Notes: a model not told the origin generated them from the sequence alone. 64,000 nucleotides of DNA from Acidovorax sp. 106 (GCF_003663825.1 NZ_RCCC01000001.1:4782501-4846500); one strand, 5' to 3'. Counted from the stretch's first letter, positions 26,487 through 34,837 are shown. A program made the numbers and translations.

Positions 26487-27416
26487 ATGCCAAACCCCAT
26501 TCAAGACACTGCTTGGCTATGGGTTCCGATAACCATATTTGCAGCATTCGCTCAAACGATACGCAACACAGCACAGCGCAGTCTTACTCAAGAACTGGGC
26601 ACTCTGTCTGCAACGCTGGTACGTTTCCTCTACGGCCTACCATTTGCCTTGCTGTGGTTGGTCCTGCTATACCAAATACCAACGCAATCACCTGCAATAC
26701 CTTCTCTCACATTGCATTACCTTGGCTGGATTGCATTGGGTGCTTTTTTTCAATTGGCGGGGACTGTGGCCTTGCTGATGGCGATGAAGGAGCGAAACTT
26801 TGCCATCGCCGTGACGTTGACAAAGACAGAGGTCTTGCAATTGGCCTTGTTCGCGTCTGTCTTCCTTCAGGAACTGCCTACGCCGCTGGCGTTGGCCGCA
26901 ATGGTCGTGGCAACGGTTGGCCTGCTGCTGTTAACCCTACCTCCACGCGACCAGTTGTTCTCACCATCCGCCTGGATGAACCGATCGGCACTTTACGGCC
27001 TGGCCTGCGGCTCCTGCTTTGCTGTGGCCACAGTCGGCTTTCGTGGAGGCTCATTGGCACTGGGTGCTGAAACGGCTTGGTTGTCTGGAGCCTGGGGCGT
27101 GCTCATCGCACAGACGATGCAAACCATTGGCCTGGGACTTTGGATTCAGCTGCGCACAGCCCGAGGGCTGGCACCAGTTTTTCGTGCTTGGCGCATTTCC
27201 GTTCTGGCAGGCTGCATGGGGGCGGCCGCATCAATTGCTTGGTTTACGGCATACGCCATGCAAGGAGCCGCGCCCGTTCGCACATTGGGGATGATTGAAA
27301 TCGTATTCAGCTACCTGGTTTCGCGCCGACTGCTCAGCGAAAACTTCAGCCGCGTTGAGATGCTAGGCATGGGCCTGATGCTGTTAGGCCTTGTAGTGAC
27401 TTGTTTGCAGGTTTAA
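26487..27416 (+). CDS. EamA/DMT-superfamily transporter
   Basis: A 309-residue protein with about ten hydrophobic helices, arranged as two five-helix EamA repeats (~10-145 and ~160-305). It has the DMT-typical second-helix ending (AMKERNFAIAVTLTKTEVLQ) and ends VEMLGMGLMLLGLVVTCLQV. Such proteins usually export metabolites, amino acids or drugs. The AT-rich 131-bp gap before it (26356-26486) holds no clear terminator, so co-transcription with gntR is plausible. Lower GC than its neighbours suggests acquisition. Confidence 0.88.
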   Translation: MPNPIQDTAWLWVPITIFAAFAQTIRNTAQRSLTQELGTLSATLVRFLYGLPFALLWLVLLYQIPTQSPAIPSLTLHYLGWIALGAFFQLAGTVALLMAMKERNFAIAVTLTKTEVLQLALFASVFLQELPTPLALAAMVVATVGLLLLTLPPRDQLFSPSAWMNRSALYGLACGSCFAVATVGFRGGSLALGAETAWLSGAWGVLIAQTMQTIGLGLWIQLRTARGLAPVFRAWRISVLAGCMGAAASIAWFTAYAMQGAAPVRTLGMIEIVFSYLVSRRLLSENFSRVEMLGMGLMLLGLVVTCLQV

Positions 27417-27466
27417 CCAAGCTACCGAAATACTTTCCTGGATGTGAAACCCAGCGGCTGGCCAAG

Positions 27467-27604
27467 TTGCGACACCGCACGAGTTCGACGCCGCCATCCA
27501 GTACGGCTACGGCAACTGGCCCAGCGCCAATGCGCGCTACCTGATTGGCAAGGAGACCTGCATCGTCTGCAGCCATGGCGGGTTGACTAGGCCAGTGCGA
27601 TGGC
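27467..27604 (+). pseudogene. Internally deleted partial copy of the LysR gene
   Basis: Bases 27467-27574 match the LysR gene at 24451-24558 with only a handful of substitutions (encoding PHEFDAAIQYGYGNWPSANA and the following residues). At a shared GCAGCC the match jumps to the region around that gene's stop codon (about 25032-25066), so ~480 bp are missing. No start or full domain remains, so it cannot make a regulator. Confidence 0.85.
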
Positions 27605-27642
27605 GACGCTAGGCATCGCGTGAACAGTCTTTAATAAAAAAT

Positions 27643-27691
27643 GCTTCTAGCGCTTATAGGTAAAGCGCAAGAAGCTATCAATTAAATAGCA
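27643..27691 (+). repeat. AGCGCTTAT family dispersed repeat, copy 3
   Basis: CTTCTAGCGCTTATAGGTAA, then AGCGCAAGAAGCTATCAATT and AAATAGCA. It differs from copy 2 by only a few bases and follows the LysR remnant exactly as copy 2 follows the intact lysR gene, so remnant and repeat were duplicated together. Confidence 0.85.
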
Positions 27692-27724
27692 ATCACCTCT
27701 TGCGTCCACCAGCCACAAGAGGCC

Positions 27725-28165
27725 TCACTTGGCTCGGCATTGAGAAGAAGTGTGCGACACCAAGGAGTAATCGAACTCCGCATCGATGGAGATGCACGCC
27801 GCCGCCGGTAATGAGGGTGCAAACCACGCCACCACTTCGGCACCGTTTTCAGCATCGTGAAAGAAACGGTCGACCTTGGACCATTCCACCTTGAAGCTCT
27901 CGCTGTCTCTGCAAAACATTCGGGTACTGGTGTAGCTCTTGCCGGAAACGACGTAGCTGTATTCCACCACTGGGAACTGGCCAGTGAACTGCCGAGTGCC
28001 TCTACCTACTTGCACTGGGCGGCTGTCAATTTTGAGGAACCGCACCGGTGTGCTCAGGTAGGCGCATGGGGTAACCGGAGGGCTAAAAAAGACAGGGGCA
28101 AGGGATGCTCCGAGGATCGCGACCAAGGCGATTCCGAGGGGGATGGCAAGGATGCGGCGATTCAT
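27725..28165 (-). CDS. Exported or membrane-anchored DUF3592-like protein
   Basis: A 146-residue protein with an N-terminal hydrophobic segment (ILAIPLGIALVAILGASLAPVF, residues ~4-25), probably a signal anchor. It is followed by a beta-rich region with FPVVEYSYVVSGKSYTSTRM, the P-x-V-x-Y-x-Y...G..Y.... pattern of DUF3592 proteins, but lacks the usual second helix. Cysteines occur at CAYL, MFCRD, AACIS and SQCR. Function unknown. It lies alone between the LysR remnant and the HEPN gene. Confidence 0.65.
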   Translation of the reverse strand: MNRRILAIPLGIALVAILGASLAPVFFSPPVTPCAYLSTPVRFLKIDSRPVQVGRGTRQFTGQFPVVEYSYVVSGKSYTSTRMFCRDSESFKVEWSKVDRFFHDAENGAEVVAWFAPSLPAAACISIDAEFDYSLVSHTSSQCRAK

Positions 28166-28403
28166 CTTTGAGGCCTACCGAGGCTGTAAAAATCCAACTG
28201 AACATTGCCCCCGACAGCACATGCAGCCTATAACTTTTGCGGTCATACGGGGAACGCAGCCTTTGACGAGGGGAAGAGAAAACCGATTTACCGGAAAGTC
28301 TTTAGACCACCCCAGCCAGCAGGACTACTCGCTCTTGGGACCGCATAGCAAAAGGCAAGGCATGACTCCAGTCATGCTTGTGAACCTTACAGGGTCGAAA
28401 AAA

Positions 28404-29210
28404 TCACTGCACTTGCACTTCTCTCGGTAATTTCATTTTTTTGTCGAGCCACTGAAGTGAATATATGGCATGGCGCGGTGCATGACTGCTAACAAGGAAT
28501 TCCAACGTCGTGACGGAGTGAGAAAAACTTAATTTAAAAATCTTATTCGGCAACTCGGGGTATTTTTGCTCCACATCCGAATCTGCGAACCAAGGATTAT
28601 AGTGATAAAAAGCATCCACCAATCCCGGATCCATATTTTTTAGTGTATGTCGTATAGGAGGAACACCTATCTCATTACGGAGATGAAAAATAAAGCTGTC
28701 TAGCGCAAAAAGGCACCCCGAATCAAAATCAACACCAAAGGAGTTATAACGATTATCCGCACTCCCGTGATTCTCTATTTCTTTGATAAATTCATCGGGC
28801 GACAATTCTCGAAACGACTTAGATACTTCAGGATTAATATGGATTGCCGGATGACATTTCGTGCTTATTGAGGGAAATTTTTTTCCTGACTTTTTGACTG
28901 CCTGAAAAAGTTTCTCAAGCGGATGCCCTCCATATTCTTTTACCGAAATTCCTCTCATCAACAAGTATGCCTTCAAGTACTTTTCCAATGCTTGAGAAGC
29001 CGCCCAAAAAAATGCTCGATGCATACCTTTTTGGGCGAGAAGCCTTGCAGTAAAGTAATCCTCATCGCCTGACTCAACAAAAGACTCACATATAACTTTA
29101 ACTATATTTTTCTCAATACTCCCTTGAATTTCCTCAGAGAAAATTTCAAAATTCTGAATGTCTTTTTGACAGTCAAAACTGTACATGAAGTCCAAGCTTG
29201 ATTTATTCAT
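28404..29210 (-). CDS. HEPN-domain protein in an AT-rich segment
   Basis: A 268-residue protein. Residues ~49-115 resemble a HEPN domain: DEDYFTARLLAQKGMHRAFF, then WAASQALEKYLKAYLLMRG and GHPLEKLFQAVKKSG, matching the pattern of paired helices with a conserved Q/E-KYLK and a following GH-L--L. I see no canonical RX4-6H RNase motif, so catalysis is doubtful. The C-terminal half (~130-268) is unrecognised, with several aromatic-rich stretches. AAAGGAG precedes ATG 29210. GC is far below the surroundings, indicating recent transfer. No MNT nucleotidyltransferase partner is adjacent. Confidence 0.75.
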   Translation of the reverse strand: MNKSSLDFMYSFDCQKDIQNFEIFSEEIQGSIEKNIVKVICESFVESGDEDYFTARLLAQKGMHRAFFWAASQALEKYLKAYLLMRGISVKEYGGHPLEKLFQAVKKSGKKFPSISTKCHPAIHINPEVSKSFRELSPDEFIKEIENHGSADNRYNSFGVDFDSGCLFALDSFIFHLRNEIGVPPIRHTLKNMDPGLVDAFYHYNPWFADSDVEQKYPELPNKIFKLSFSHSVTTLEFLVSSHAPRHAIYSLQWLDKKMKLPREVQVQ

Positions 29211-29337
29211 AAATCTCCTTTAATTTCAAACGTACGTCAGGTAACACGCTTCAGGTCTTGCCTTTTGCTCCCCTTTTCCAAGCCACACTTGCCTTCAGGT
29301 ATAAAAATAGACGCTGGCAGCTACCTGTACGCCAAAG

Positions 29338-29368
29338 GTAATCAGGCCCGCGATGGCGGGCCTGATTA
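29338..29368. terminator. Hairpin downstream of matB
   Basis: AATCAGGCCCGC / GCGGGCCTGATT is a perfect 12-bp stem with a 4-base loop, 33 bp beyond the matB stop. There is no long T run, but stem strength and position favour transcription termination. Confidence 0.7.
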
Positions 29369-29399
29369 GCTGGTTAGGAATAAGGCTAGCCTTTGCGTA

Positions 29400-30953
29400 C
29401 TACGCAAACAACCCCTTGTACTGATCCCGCAGCAGATTCTTCTGCACCTTCCCCATCGTGTTGCGCGGCAATTCCGCCACCACAAAGCACTTCTTCGGAA
29501 TCTTGAAGTTGGCCAGCTGCGACTTGAGCTGGGCCACGATGGCATCGGCATCCAGCTTGGCGCCGGACTTGGCAATGACCACGGCCACGCCTACTTCGCC
29601 AAAGTCGGGGTGCGGCACGCCGACCAGGGCGCTTTCGGCTACGCCGGGAATGTCGTTGATGCAGCCCTCGATCTCTGCGGGGTAGACGTTGTAGCCGCCG
29701 CTGATGATGAGGTCTTTGCTGCGGCCCACGATGTGGACGTAGCCGCGTTCATCGACCTTGCCTACGTCGCCAGTCTTGAAGTAGCCGTCTTTGGTGAACT
29801 CTTCGGCGGTCTTCTCGGGCATGCGCCAGTAGCCCTTGAACACGTTGGGGCCCTTGACCTGGATGCCGCCGATCTCGCCCACGGGCAGGGCCTTGCCGTC
29901 GTCGCCCTGCACGCGCAGGTTCACGCCCGGCAGGGGGAAGCCGACGGTGCCGCCACGGCGTTCGTCCTGGCCCTTGTAGCGCTTGTCGGCGGCGTAGGGG
30001 TTGCTGGTGAGCATGATGGTTTCGCTCATGCCGTAGCGCTCCAGAATGGTGTGACCGGTGCGTTGCTGCCAGTCTTTGAAGGTTTCGATGAGCAGCGGTG
30101 CAGAGCCTGCGATGAACAGGCGCATGTTCTTCACGGCCTGTTTGTTCAAGCCTGCCTCGGCCAGCATGCGCACGTACAGCGTGGGCACGCCCATGAAGAC
30201 GGTGGCGCGGGGCATGGCGGCGATGACGGCCTTGGGGTCGAACTTGGCCATCCAGATCATCTTGCTGCCGTTGATGAGCGCGCCGTGGATGGCGACGAAC
30301 AGGCCGTGGACGTGGAAGATGGGCAAGGCGTGGATGAGCACATCGCCCTTCTTCCACCCCCAGTAATCTTTCAGCATGACCGCGTTGCTGAGCATGTTGC
30401 CGTGCGTGAGCATGGCGCCCTTGCTGCGGCCGGTGGTGCCGCTGGTGTAGAGGATGGCGGCCAGGTCGTCTGCGCTGCGGGCCACGGTCTGGTGTTCATC
30501 GCCGTGGTGCGCGGCGCGATCGAGCAGGCTGCCGGTGCGGTCGTCGCCCAGGGTGAACACATGCTGCGTGCCCAGGGTGAAGGCGATTTTGCTGACCCAG
30601 CCAAAGTTGCCGGGGCTGCACACCACCACGGCAGGCTCGGCGTTGCCGATGAAGTATTCGATCTCGGCGCTTTGGTAGGCGGTGTTGAGCGGCAAAAAGA
30701 CGTAGCCCGCGCGCAGCGTGGCCAGGTACAGCGCCATGGCTTCGACGGATTTTTCGACCTGCACGGCCACGCGGCTGCCTTCGGGCAGCTTGAGCGAGGC
30801 GAGCAGGTTGGCGATGCGGGCGCTGGCGCGGTCCAGGTCGCGCCAGGTGTAGAACAGCGGGGCGCCGTCTGCTGCCGTGGTTTCGACGGCGGTGCTGTCC
30901 AGGTCAGACGGGAAGGCGGCGCGCAAGGCGCTGAAGAGGTTGTGTTGGCTCAT
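29400..30953 (-). CDS. matB: Malonyl-CoA synthetase (AMP-forming)
   Basis: A 517-residue adenylate-forming enzyme that activates malonate with ATP and CoA. It has the AMP-binding motif ILYTSGTTGRSKGAM (~167-181), the acyl-pocket FMGVPTLYVRML region (~254), YGMSETIMLTSNPY (~310) and the C-terminal ISGGYNVYPAEIE with the catalytic lysine in MGKVQKNLL (~507). The arrangement and LPLNTAYQSAEIEYF segment match MatB rather than generic acyl-CoA ligases. It is the last gene of a matR-matA-tctC-ech-matB series on one strand, which supports the substrate call. Confidence 0.88.
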   Translation of the reverse strand: MSQHNLFSALRAAFPSDLDSTAVETTAADGAPLFYTWRDLDRASARIANLLASLKLPEGSRVAVQVEKSVEAMALYLATLRAGYVFLPLNTAYQSAEIEYFIGNAEPAVVVCSPGNFGWVSKIAFTLGTQHVFTLGDDRTGSLLDRAAHHGDEHQTVARSADDLAAILYTSGTTGRSKGAMLTHGNMLSNAVMLKDYWGWKKGDVLIHALPIFHVHGLFVAIHGALINGSKMIWMAKFDPKAVIAAMPRATVFMGVPTLYVRMLAEAGLNKQAVKNMRLFIAGSAPLLIETFKDWQQRTGHTILERYGMSETIMLTSNPYAADKRYKGQDERRGGTVGFPLPGVNLRVQGDDGKALPVGEIGGIQVKGPNVFKGYWRMPEKTAEEFTKDGYFKTGDVGKVDERGYVHIVGRSKDLIISGGYNVYPAEIEGCINDIPGVAESALVGVPHPDFGEVGVAVVIAKSGAKLDADAIVAQLKSQLANFKIPKKCFVVAELPRNTMGKVQKNLLRDQYKGLFA

Positions 30954-31054
30954 GGCAATTCAGGAGTAACGGAGGTGAGCGGTTGAGGAAATGGTGAGCG
31001 TTGAAGAAGCGCGTTATGGATCTGGCACGAACTGGGTCGAGCCAACCAAGCTGA

Positions 31055-31125
31055 GTCCTTCGGCAGGCTCAGGACAGGCCTGTGCATGTGTCGCGCAAGG
31101 TTTCGACAAGCTCAACCCGAACGGG
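31055..31125. repeat. CGTTCGGGCTG-type dispersed repeat, copy 2
   Basis: GTCCTTCGGCAGGCTCAGGA and, 30 bases on, GTTTCGACAAGCTCAACCCG then AACGG. It lies in the gap between the enoyl-CoA hydratase and matB genes and is likely transcribed with them. Confidence 0.75.
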
Positions 31126-31149
31126 TATTTCAAGTTCACAAGGGCACTC

Positions 31150-31956
31150 TCAATCAAACTGGGGCGGCCGCTTTTCTAGAAAGGCGGTGATGCCTTCGCG
31201 GTGCTCAGGGCTGTCGGCGTAGGCGTAGGGGTCTTGCGGGCCGTTTACTATCATTTCAATAGCTGCTTGCGCTTTACCATCCTGCGCTAGCGGCATTTTT
31301 AATGCCCTAAGCACCTGCTTGTTCATGCGCGCGGCACCGGGGGCCAGGGCTGCGATGCGGCTGGCGCTGCCCAGGGCTTCGGTGGCGACCATGTCGTCGG
31401 CCACCACACGGCTCAAAAAGCCGCGTGCCTGCATGTCTGCAGAGTTGAAGGTGGCGGCCTCCAGCAGCATCTGGCGGGCCGTGACATCGCCCACAGCGCC
31501 TGCCACCAACTGCGCCTCGCGCGGGGCCATGGGAAAGCCGAGCTTGGCAATGGGCGCGCCAAAGCGGGCCGATGCACCTGCCACGCGCACATCGCAGCAG
31601 CTGGCTATCTCTACCCCCGCGCCCATGCAGGCGCCGCTGATGCTGGCCACGATGGGCACATCGCACTGGAGCATGACATTCAGCCCGCCCCACACGTCGT
31701 TTTCATGAAAGTCGCGCAGTGCTGCGGCATCGAAGCGAAAGCCGGGGTATTCCGAAATATCGCCCCCCGCACAAAACGCCCCGCCCTCGCCCGCAATCAC
31801 CACGCAGCGCGCATCGGCACGGCGCTGCACATCTTCAAACACCGCACGCAGTTGCCGCCACATCGGCCGCGACATGGCGTTCAGCCGCCCGGGGTGGCGC
31901 AGCGTGACATGCACCACACCGCACTCATCGACTCCCATCAATACTTCACCCGACAT
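31150..31956 (-). CDS. Enoyl-CoA hydratase/isomerase family protein
   Basis: A 268-residue crotonase-fold protein. The CoA-binding IAGEGGAFCAGGDISEY (~52-68) and oxyanion/active-site SISGACMGAGVEIASCCDVR (~105-124) stretches are present, as is the C-terminal YADSPEHREGITAFLEKRPP. Within the malonate cluster it may process a CoA thioester by-product, but its substrate cannot be read. Residues ~222-238 (PLAQDGKAQAAIEMIVN) are encoded by a dispersed AGCGCTTAT-family repeat, in frame and without a stop. That is odd for a conserved enzyme, though the site lies in a surface-exposed C-terminal region. Confidence 0.9.
   Translation of the reverse strand: MSGEVLMGVDECGVVHVTLRHPGRLNAMSRPMWRQLRAVFEDVQRRADARCVVIAGEGGAFCAGGDISEYPGFRFDAAALRDFHENDVWGGLNVMLQCDVPIVASISGACMGAGVEIASCCDVRVAGASARFGAPIAKLGFPMAPREAQLVAGAVGDVTARQMLLEAATFNSADMQARGFLSRVVADDMVATEALGSASRIAALAPGAARMNKQVLRALKMPLAQDGKAQAAIEMIVNGPQDPYAYADSPEHREGITAFLEKRPPQFD
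31246..31293 (-). repeat. AGCGCTTAT family dispersed repeat, copy 4 (inside a CDS)
   Basis: On the minus strand it reads GCCGCTAGCGCAGGATGGTA, then AAGCGCAAGCAGCTATTGAA and ATGATAGTA, clearly the same element as the intergenic copies. It lies wholly within the enoyl-CoA hydratase coding sequence and is translated. Confidence 0.8.
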
Positions 31957-32028
31957 CTTGGCAACCCATCCACTTGTGCAAGCTACTCATATCCATGTGC
32001 ATTCAAAAATACCCATCCGTGCACGTTA

Positions 32029-32081
32029 AGCCGTTCGACGCACTGTGCCCGGCTTCGACAAGCTCAGCCCGAACGGTTGGG
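32029..32081. repeat. CGTTCGGGCTG-type dispersed repeat, copy 3
   Basis: AGCCGTTCGACGCACTGTGC, then CCGGCTTCGACAAGCTCAGC and CCGAACGG. It shares the TTCGACAAGCTCA(G/A)CCCGAACGG core with copy 2 and sits in the gap upstream of the enoyl-CoA hydratase. Confidence 0.75.
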
Positions 32082-32149
32082 GCTCGGATGAACTGAACGG
32101 CGAATCCGTATCAGCCCTCAAAGCCCGCGCAGCGCCATCGCCAAGGCCA

Positions 32150-32221
32150 CCGTGGAGCTGGCTTCGCCAGGCCACGGGTGGCGTCCCCCTTCAGGGGGAA
32201 GGCGCGAAGCGCCTCAGGGGG
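32150..32221. terminator. Triple GC-rich hairpin after the tctC gene
   Basis: Three short stems follow one another: CTGGCTTCGCCAG, CCCCCTTCAGGGGG and GGCGCGAAGCGCC. The stop of the tctC gene touches the last one. Such stacked hairpins are frequent 3' elements in Comamonadaceae and may stabilise or terminate the message ahead of the hydratase gene. Confidence 0.6.
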
Positions 32222-33247
32222 TTAGTCAAGTTTTGCGCCAGAGGCCTTGACCACCTCCGCCCAGCGCTTGACCTCGCTGCTCACGAACGCGCCAAACTGC
32301 TGCTGCGTCATGCCACCGTAGTCGGCGCCGTTGGCGGCCCAGATGGTTTTGAGTTCATCGAACGTGCCCAGGCGCTTGGCCTCGTCCACGATGCGCGCTT
32401 GCACATCGGCAGGCGTGCCCTTGGGGGCCCACAGGCCGTACCAGGTGGTGACGGTGTAGTCGGGCAGGCCCACTTCGGCGGCGCAGGGCACATCGGGAAA
32501 CGCCGGGTTGCGCTTGGCACCCGACACCATCAGCGCCTTGATGCGCCCGCCCTTGATGTGCGCGGCCGATGAGCCCAGGCCGTCAAACATCATGTCCACA
32601 TTGCCGCCAATCAGGTCTTGCAACGCCGGGCCTGCGCCACGGTAGGGAATGTGCGTGATGAAGGTGCCTGTTTGCTGCTTGAACAACTCGCCCGCCAGGT
32701 GGTGCGATGTGCCCGCACCGGCCGAGCCGTAGTTGAGCTTGGCGGGGTTCTTCTTGACGTGGTCGAGGAACTGCTTGAAGTTGGCCGATGGCGTCTTGGG
32801 GTTCACCACCAGCACCTGGGGCACGCGCGCCAGCAAGGCCAGCGGGATGAAGTCTTTCTCGATGTCGTAATCGAGCTTGGGGTACATGGCGGGGGCGATG
32901 GAGTGGTGCACGCCGCCCATGAACAGCGTGTAGCCATCGGCCGCCGCACGCGCTGCAAAGCTGGCCCCCACGGTGCCGCCCGCGCCGCCCCGGTTGTCAA
33001 TCACCAGCATCTTGCCGGTGGCTTTGGAAAACTGCGCCGCCAGCGGCCTAGCAAAGGCGTCGGTGCCGCCCCCGGCTGGAAAGGGCACCACCAGGTTGAC
33101 CGGCTTGGAGGGCCAGGCCGATGCCTGTGCCCACAGGCTGCCCGTGCCCAGCAAACCCAGGCCCGTGCCAGCGGCTGCGCGCAGCAGTTGGCGCCGCTGC
33201 TGGTGCTGGTGCTGGTGCTGGCGCTGCAGGTTGTTGTCTCGCGTCAT
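32222..33247 (-). CDS. TctC-type tripartite tricarboxylate transporter substrate-binding protein
   Basis: A 341-residue periplasmic binding protein (Bug/TctC family). A QQRRQLLRAAAGTGLGLLGT signal of twin-arginine type follows a QHQHQHQ run. Mature landmarks are WPSKPVNLVVPFPAGGGTDA, VIDNRGGAGGTVGASFAARA and the FMGGVHHSIAPAMY region. No TctA/TctB membrane genes are nearby, as is common for the expanded Bug family. In this cluster it probably captures malonate or a related acid. ATG 33247 has GGAGAAGAGGA upstream; a longer frame to 33328 lacks support. It is followed by a 265-bp gap of repeats before the hydratase gene. Confidence 0.88.
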   Translation of the reverse strand: MTRDNNLQRQHQHQHQQRRQLLRAAAGTGLGLLGTGSLWAQASAWPSKPVNLVVPFPAGGGTDAFARPLAAQFSKATGKMLVIDNRGGAGGTVGASFAARAAADGYTLFMGGVHHSIAPAMYPKLDYDIEKDFIPLALLARVPQVLVVNPKTPSANFKQFLDHVKKNPAKLNYGSAGAGTSHHLAGELFKQQTGTFITHIPYRGAGPALQDLIGGNVDMMFDGLGSSAAHIKGGRIKALMVSGAKRNPAFPDVPCAAEVGLPDYTVTTWYGLWAPKGTPADVQARIVDEAKRLGTFDELKTIWAANGADYGGMTQQQFGAFVSSEVKRWAEVVKASGAKLD

Positions 33248-33328
33248 TCCTCTTCTCCTGTCGTCGTTATAAAAATAGGAAGGTCCGTCCCTTGCCATCC
33301 GCCGCAGCAAGCCCCGGCGGAGCGGCAA

Positions 33329-34837
33329 TCAGTTGCGGCAAAGGCTGTCGATGTCTCCCGACACTGGCACTTTGCCCTGCGCAAGCAAGCTGCGGTGCTT
33401 GTCTATGCGCTTCAAGTCGTACAGGTAATTCACCATCAAACCATACGATTGCTTCAGTCCCTTGGCAGAGGGGTCGCCCGCCCAGTTCAGGCGCTCCACG
33501 CGGGCCCCGTTGCCCAGGTGAAAGCGCGCCACGGCGTCCACCGGCTTGCCCTCTTGCATCTCGCGGCCCAGATAGTACGCCGCGCACTCCAGCAGCATCT
33601 GGCGCACGGGGGATTTGGCATCGAGCTCCAGCGGCTTGTCCAGCGCTGCCAGCAAGTGCGTGGTCTGTGGCGGCTCAAACCCCACCGCACGGCCCAGCTC
33701 GCTGCAGCGCTTGTCGTCCAGGCGCTCGAGCATGGCGCCCGCATGCTTGGAAAGCCATGCGCGGAAACCCGGTATGGGCGACAGCGTGGCAAAGGTGCGC
33801 AGCCGTGGAAACTCCTGCGTCAGCGTCTCCACCACATGCTTGATGAGCGAGTCGCCAAAGCTCACCCCGCGCAGCCCCGTTTGCGTGTTGCTGATGGAGT
33901 AAAAAATGGCCGTGGTGGCCTTGGCCAGGTCGGCCGGGGCGGCGGCCTCGTCCAGCAGCGGCGTGATGCTGGACGAGATTTTGTCCACCAGCGCCACCTC
34001 CACAAAAATCAGCGGCTCGTTGGGCAGGCGGGGGTGGAAGAAACCGTAGCAGCGGCGGTCGCTGTCCAGGCGGTTTTTCAGATCGGCCCAGCTGCGAATG
34101 TCGTGCACTGCCTCGTACTTGATGAGCTTTTCAATCAGCGAAGCGGGCGAATCCCAGGACAGACGGCGCAGCTCCAAAAACGCCACGTCAAACCAGGTCG
34201 AGAACAGGTGCTCCAGCTCGGCATCGAGTGCCAGCAGGCGCTTGTCGCTTTTGAGCAGCGGCAGCAGCTCAGCGCGCATGTCCACCAAAAAGCGCATGCC
34301 TTCGGGGAACACCGCAAACCGCTGCAGCAGCCGGGTGCGCGGCGACACCAGCGCGCGGCGCAGCGAGATCTCGGCTTGCCCTTCTTCGGCCGTGCCAGCG
34401 GCCGCCTCGTAGCGCTGGCGGGCCGATTTGAACTGCGTGGCATCGGGCGCAAACTGCTCACACAGCAGCAGCCACATGTCGCGGCGCTCCTCGGCCTCGG
34501 CCGTGGCATACCACTCGGCCACGGCCTGGGCACGGCGGCCGCCTTCGAGCTCGCTCACCTGCGGGGCCACCACTTCCTGCAAGTCGGTGTGCAAGCGGCG
34601 CAGCGCACGGGGCGACAAGGCCTCTTGCCCCCGCCGCAGCGTGGCCTGCAGCCGCTCGTGGGTGGAGCGCGGCACCGCCACCTTGGCCACCACGTCGGTC
34701 ACGCCGGATTTGTCGGACTTGTCGGTGGCAGTGCGGGCCTGCTTTTCAGGGCCTTTGCCGCCCTCTTTGGCTGCAGCAGGGGCGGCAGCGCGCAGACGGG
34801 AGACACTGCGGGAGATCCATTCGGCGGTGCTGTTCAT
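33329..34837 (-). CDS. matA: Malonyl-CoA decarboxylase
   Basis: A 502-residue enzyme that releases CO2 from malonyl-CoA to give acetyl-CoA. The N-terminal helical MCD domain spans ~70-200. The catalytic GNAT-like domain contains GFFHPRLPNEPLIFVEVALV (~270-289), AIFYSISNTQTGLRGVSFGD (~315-334) and TFATLSPIPGFRAWLSKH (~357-374), the strongest MCD signatures. A charged, Ala/Lys-rich N-terminal ~50 residues are extra. Its ATG overlaps the matR stop (ATGA). With MatB it completes malonate-to-acetyl-CoA conversion. Confidence 0.93.
   Translation of the reverse strand: MNSTAEWISRSVSRLRAAAPAAAKEGGKGPEKQARTATDKSDKSGVTDVVAKVAVPRSTHERLQATLRRGQEALSPRALRRLHTDLQEVVAPQVSELEGGRRAQAVAEWYATAEAEERRDMWLLLCEQFAPDATQFKSARQRYEAAAGTAEEGQAEISLRRALVSPRTRLLQRFAVFPEGMRFLVDMRAELLPLLKSDKRLLALDAELEHLFSTWFDVAFLELRRLSWDSPASLIEKLIKYEAVHDIRSWADLKNRLDSDRRCYGFFHPRLPNEPLIFVEVALVDKISSSITPLLDEAAAPADLAKATTAIFYSISNTQTGLRGVSFGDSLIKHVVETLTQEFPRLRTFATLSPIPGFRAWLSKHAGAMLERLDDKRCSELGRAVGFEPPQTTHLLAALDKPLELDAKSPVRQMLLECAAYYLGREMQEGKPVDAVARFHLGNGARVERLNWAGDPSAKGLKQSYGLMVNYLYDLKRIDKHRSLLAQGKVPVSGDIDSLCRN

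Noticed and set aside
29400..30953. Generic long-chain acyl-CoA ligase or acetyl-CoA synthetase call for matB
   Set aside because: Co-occurrence with malonyl-CoA decarboxylase and a MatR-type regulator, and MatB-like length and motif spacing, favour malonyl-CoA synthetase.
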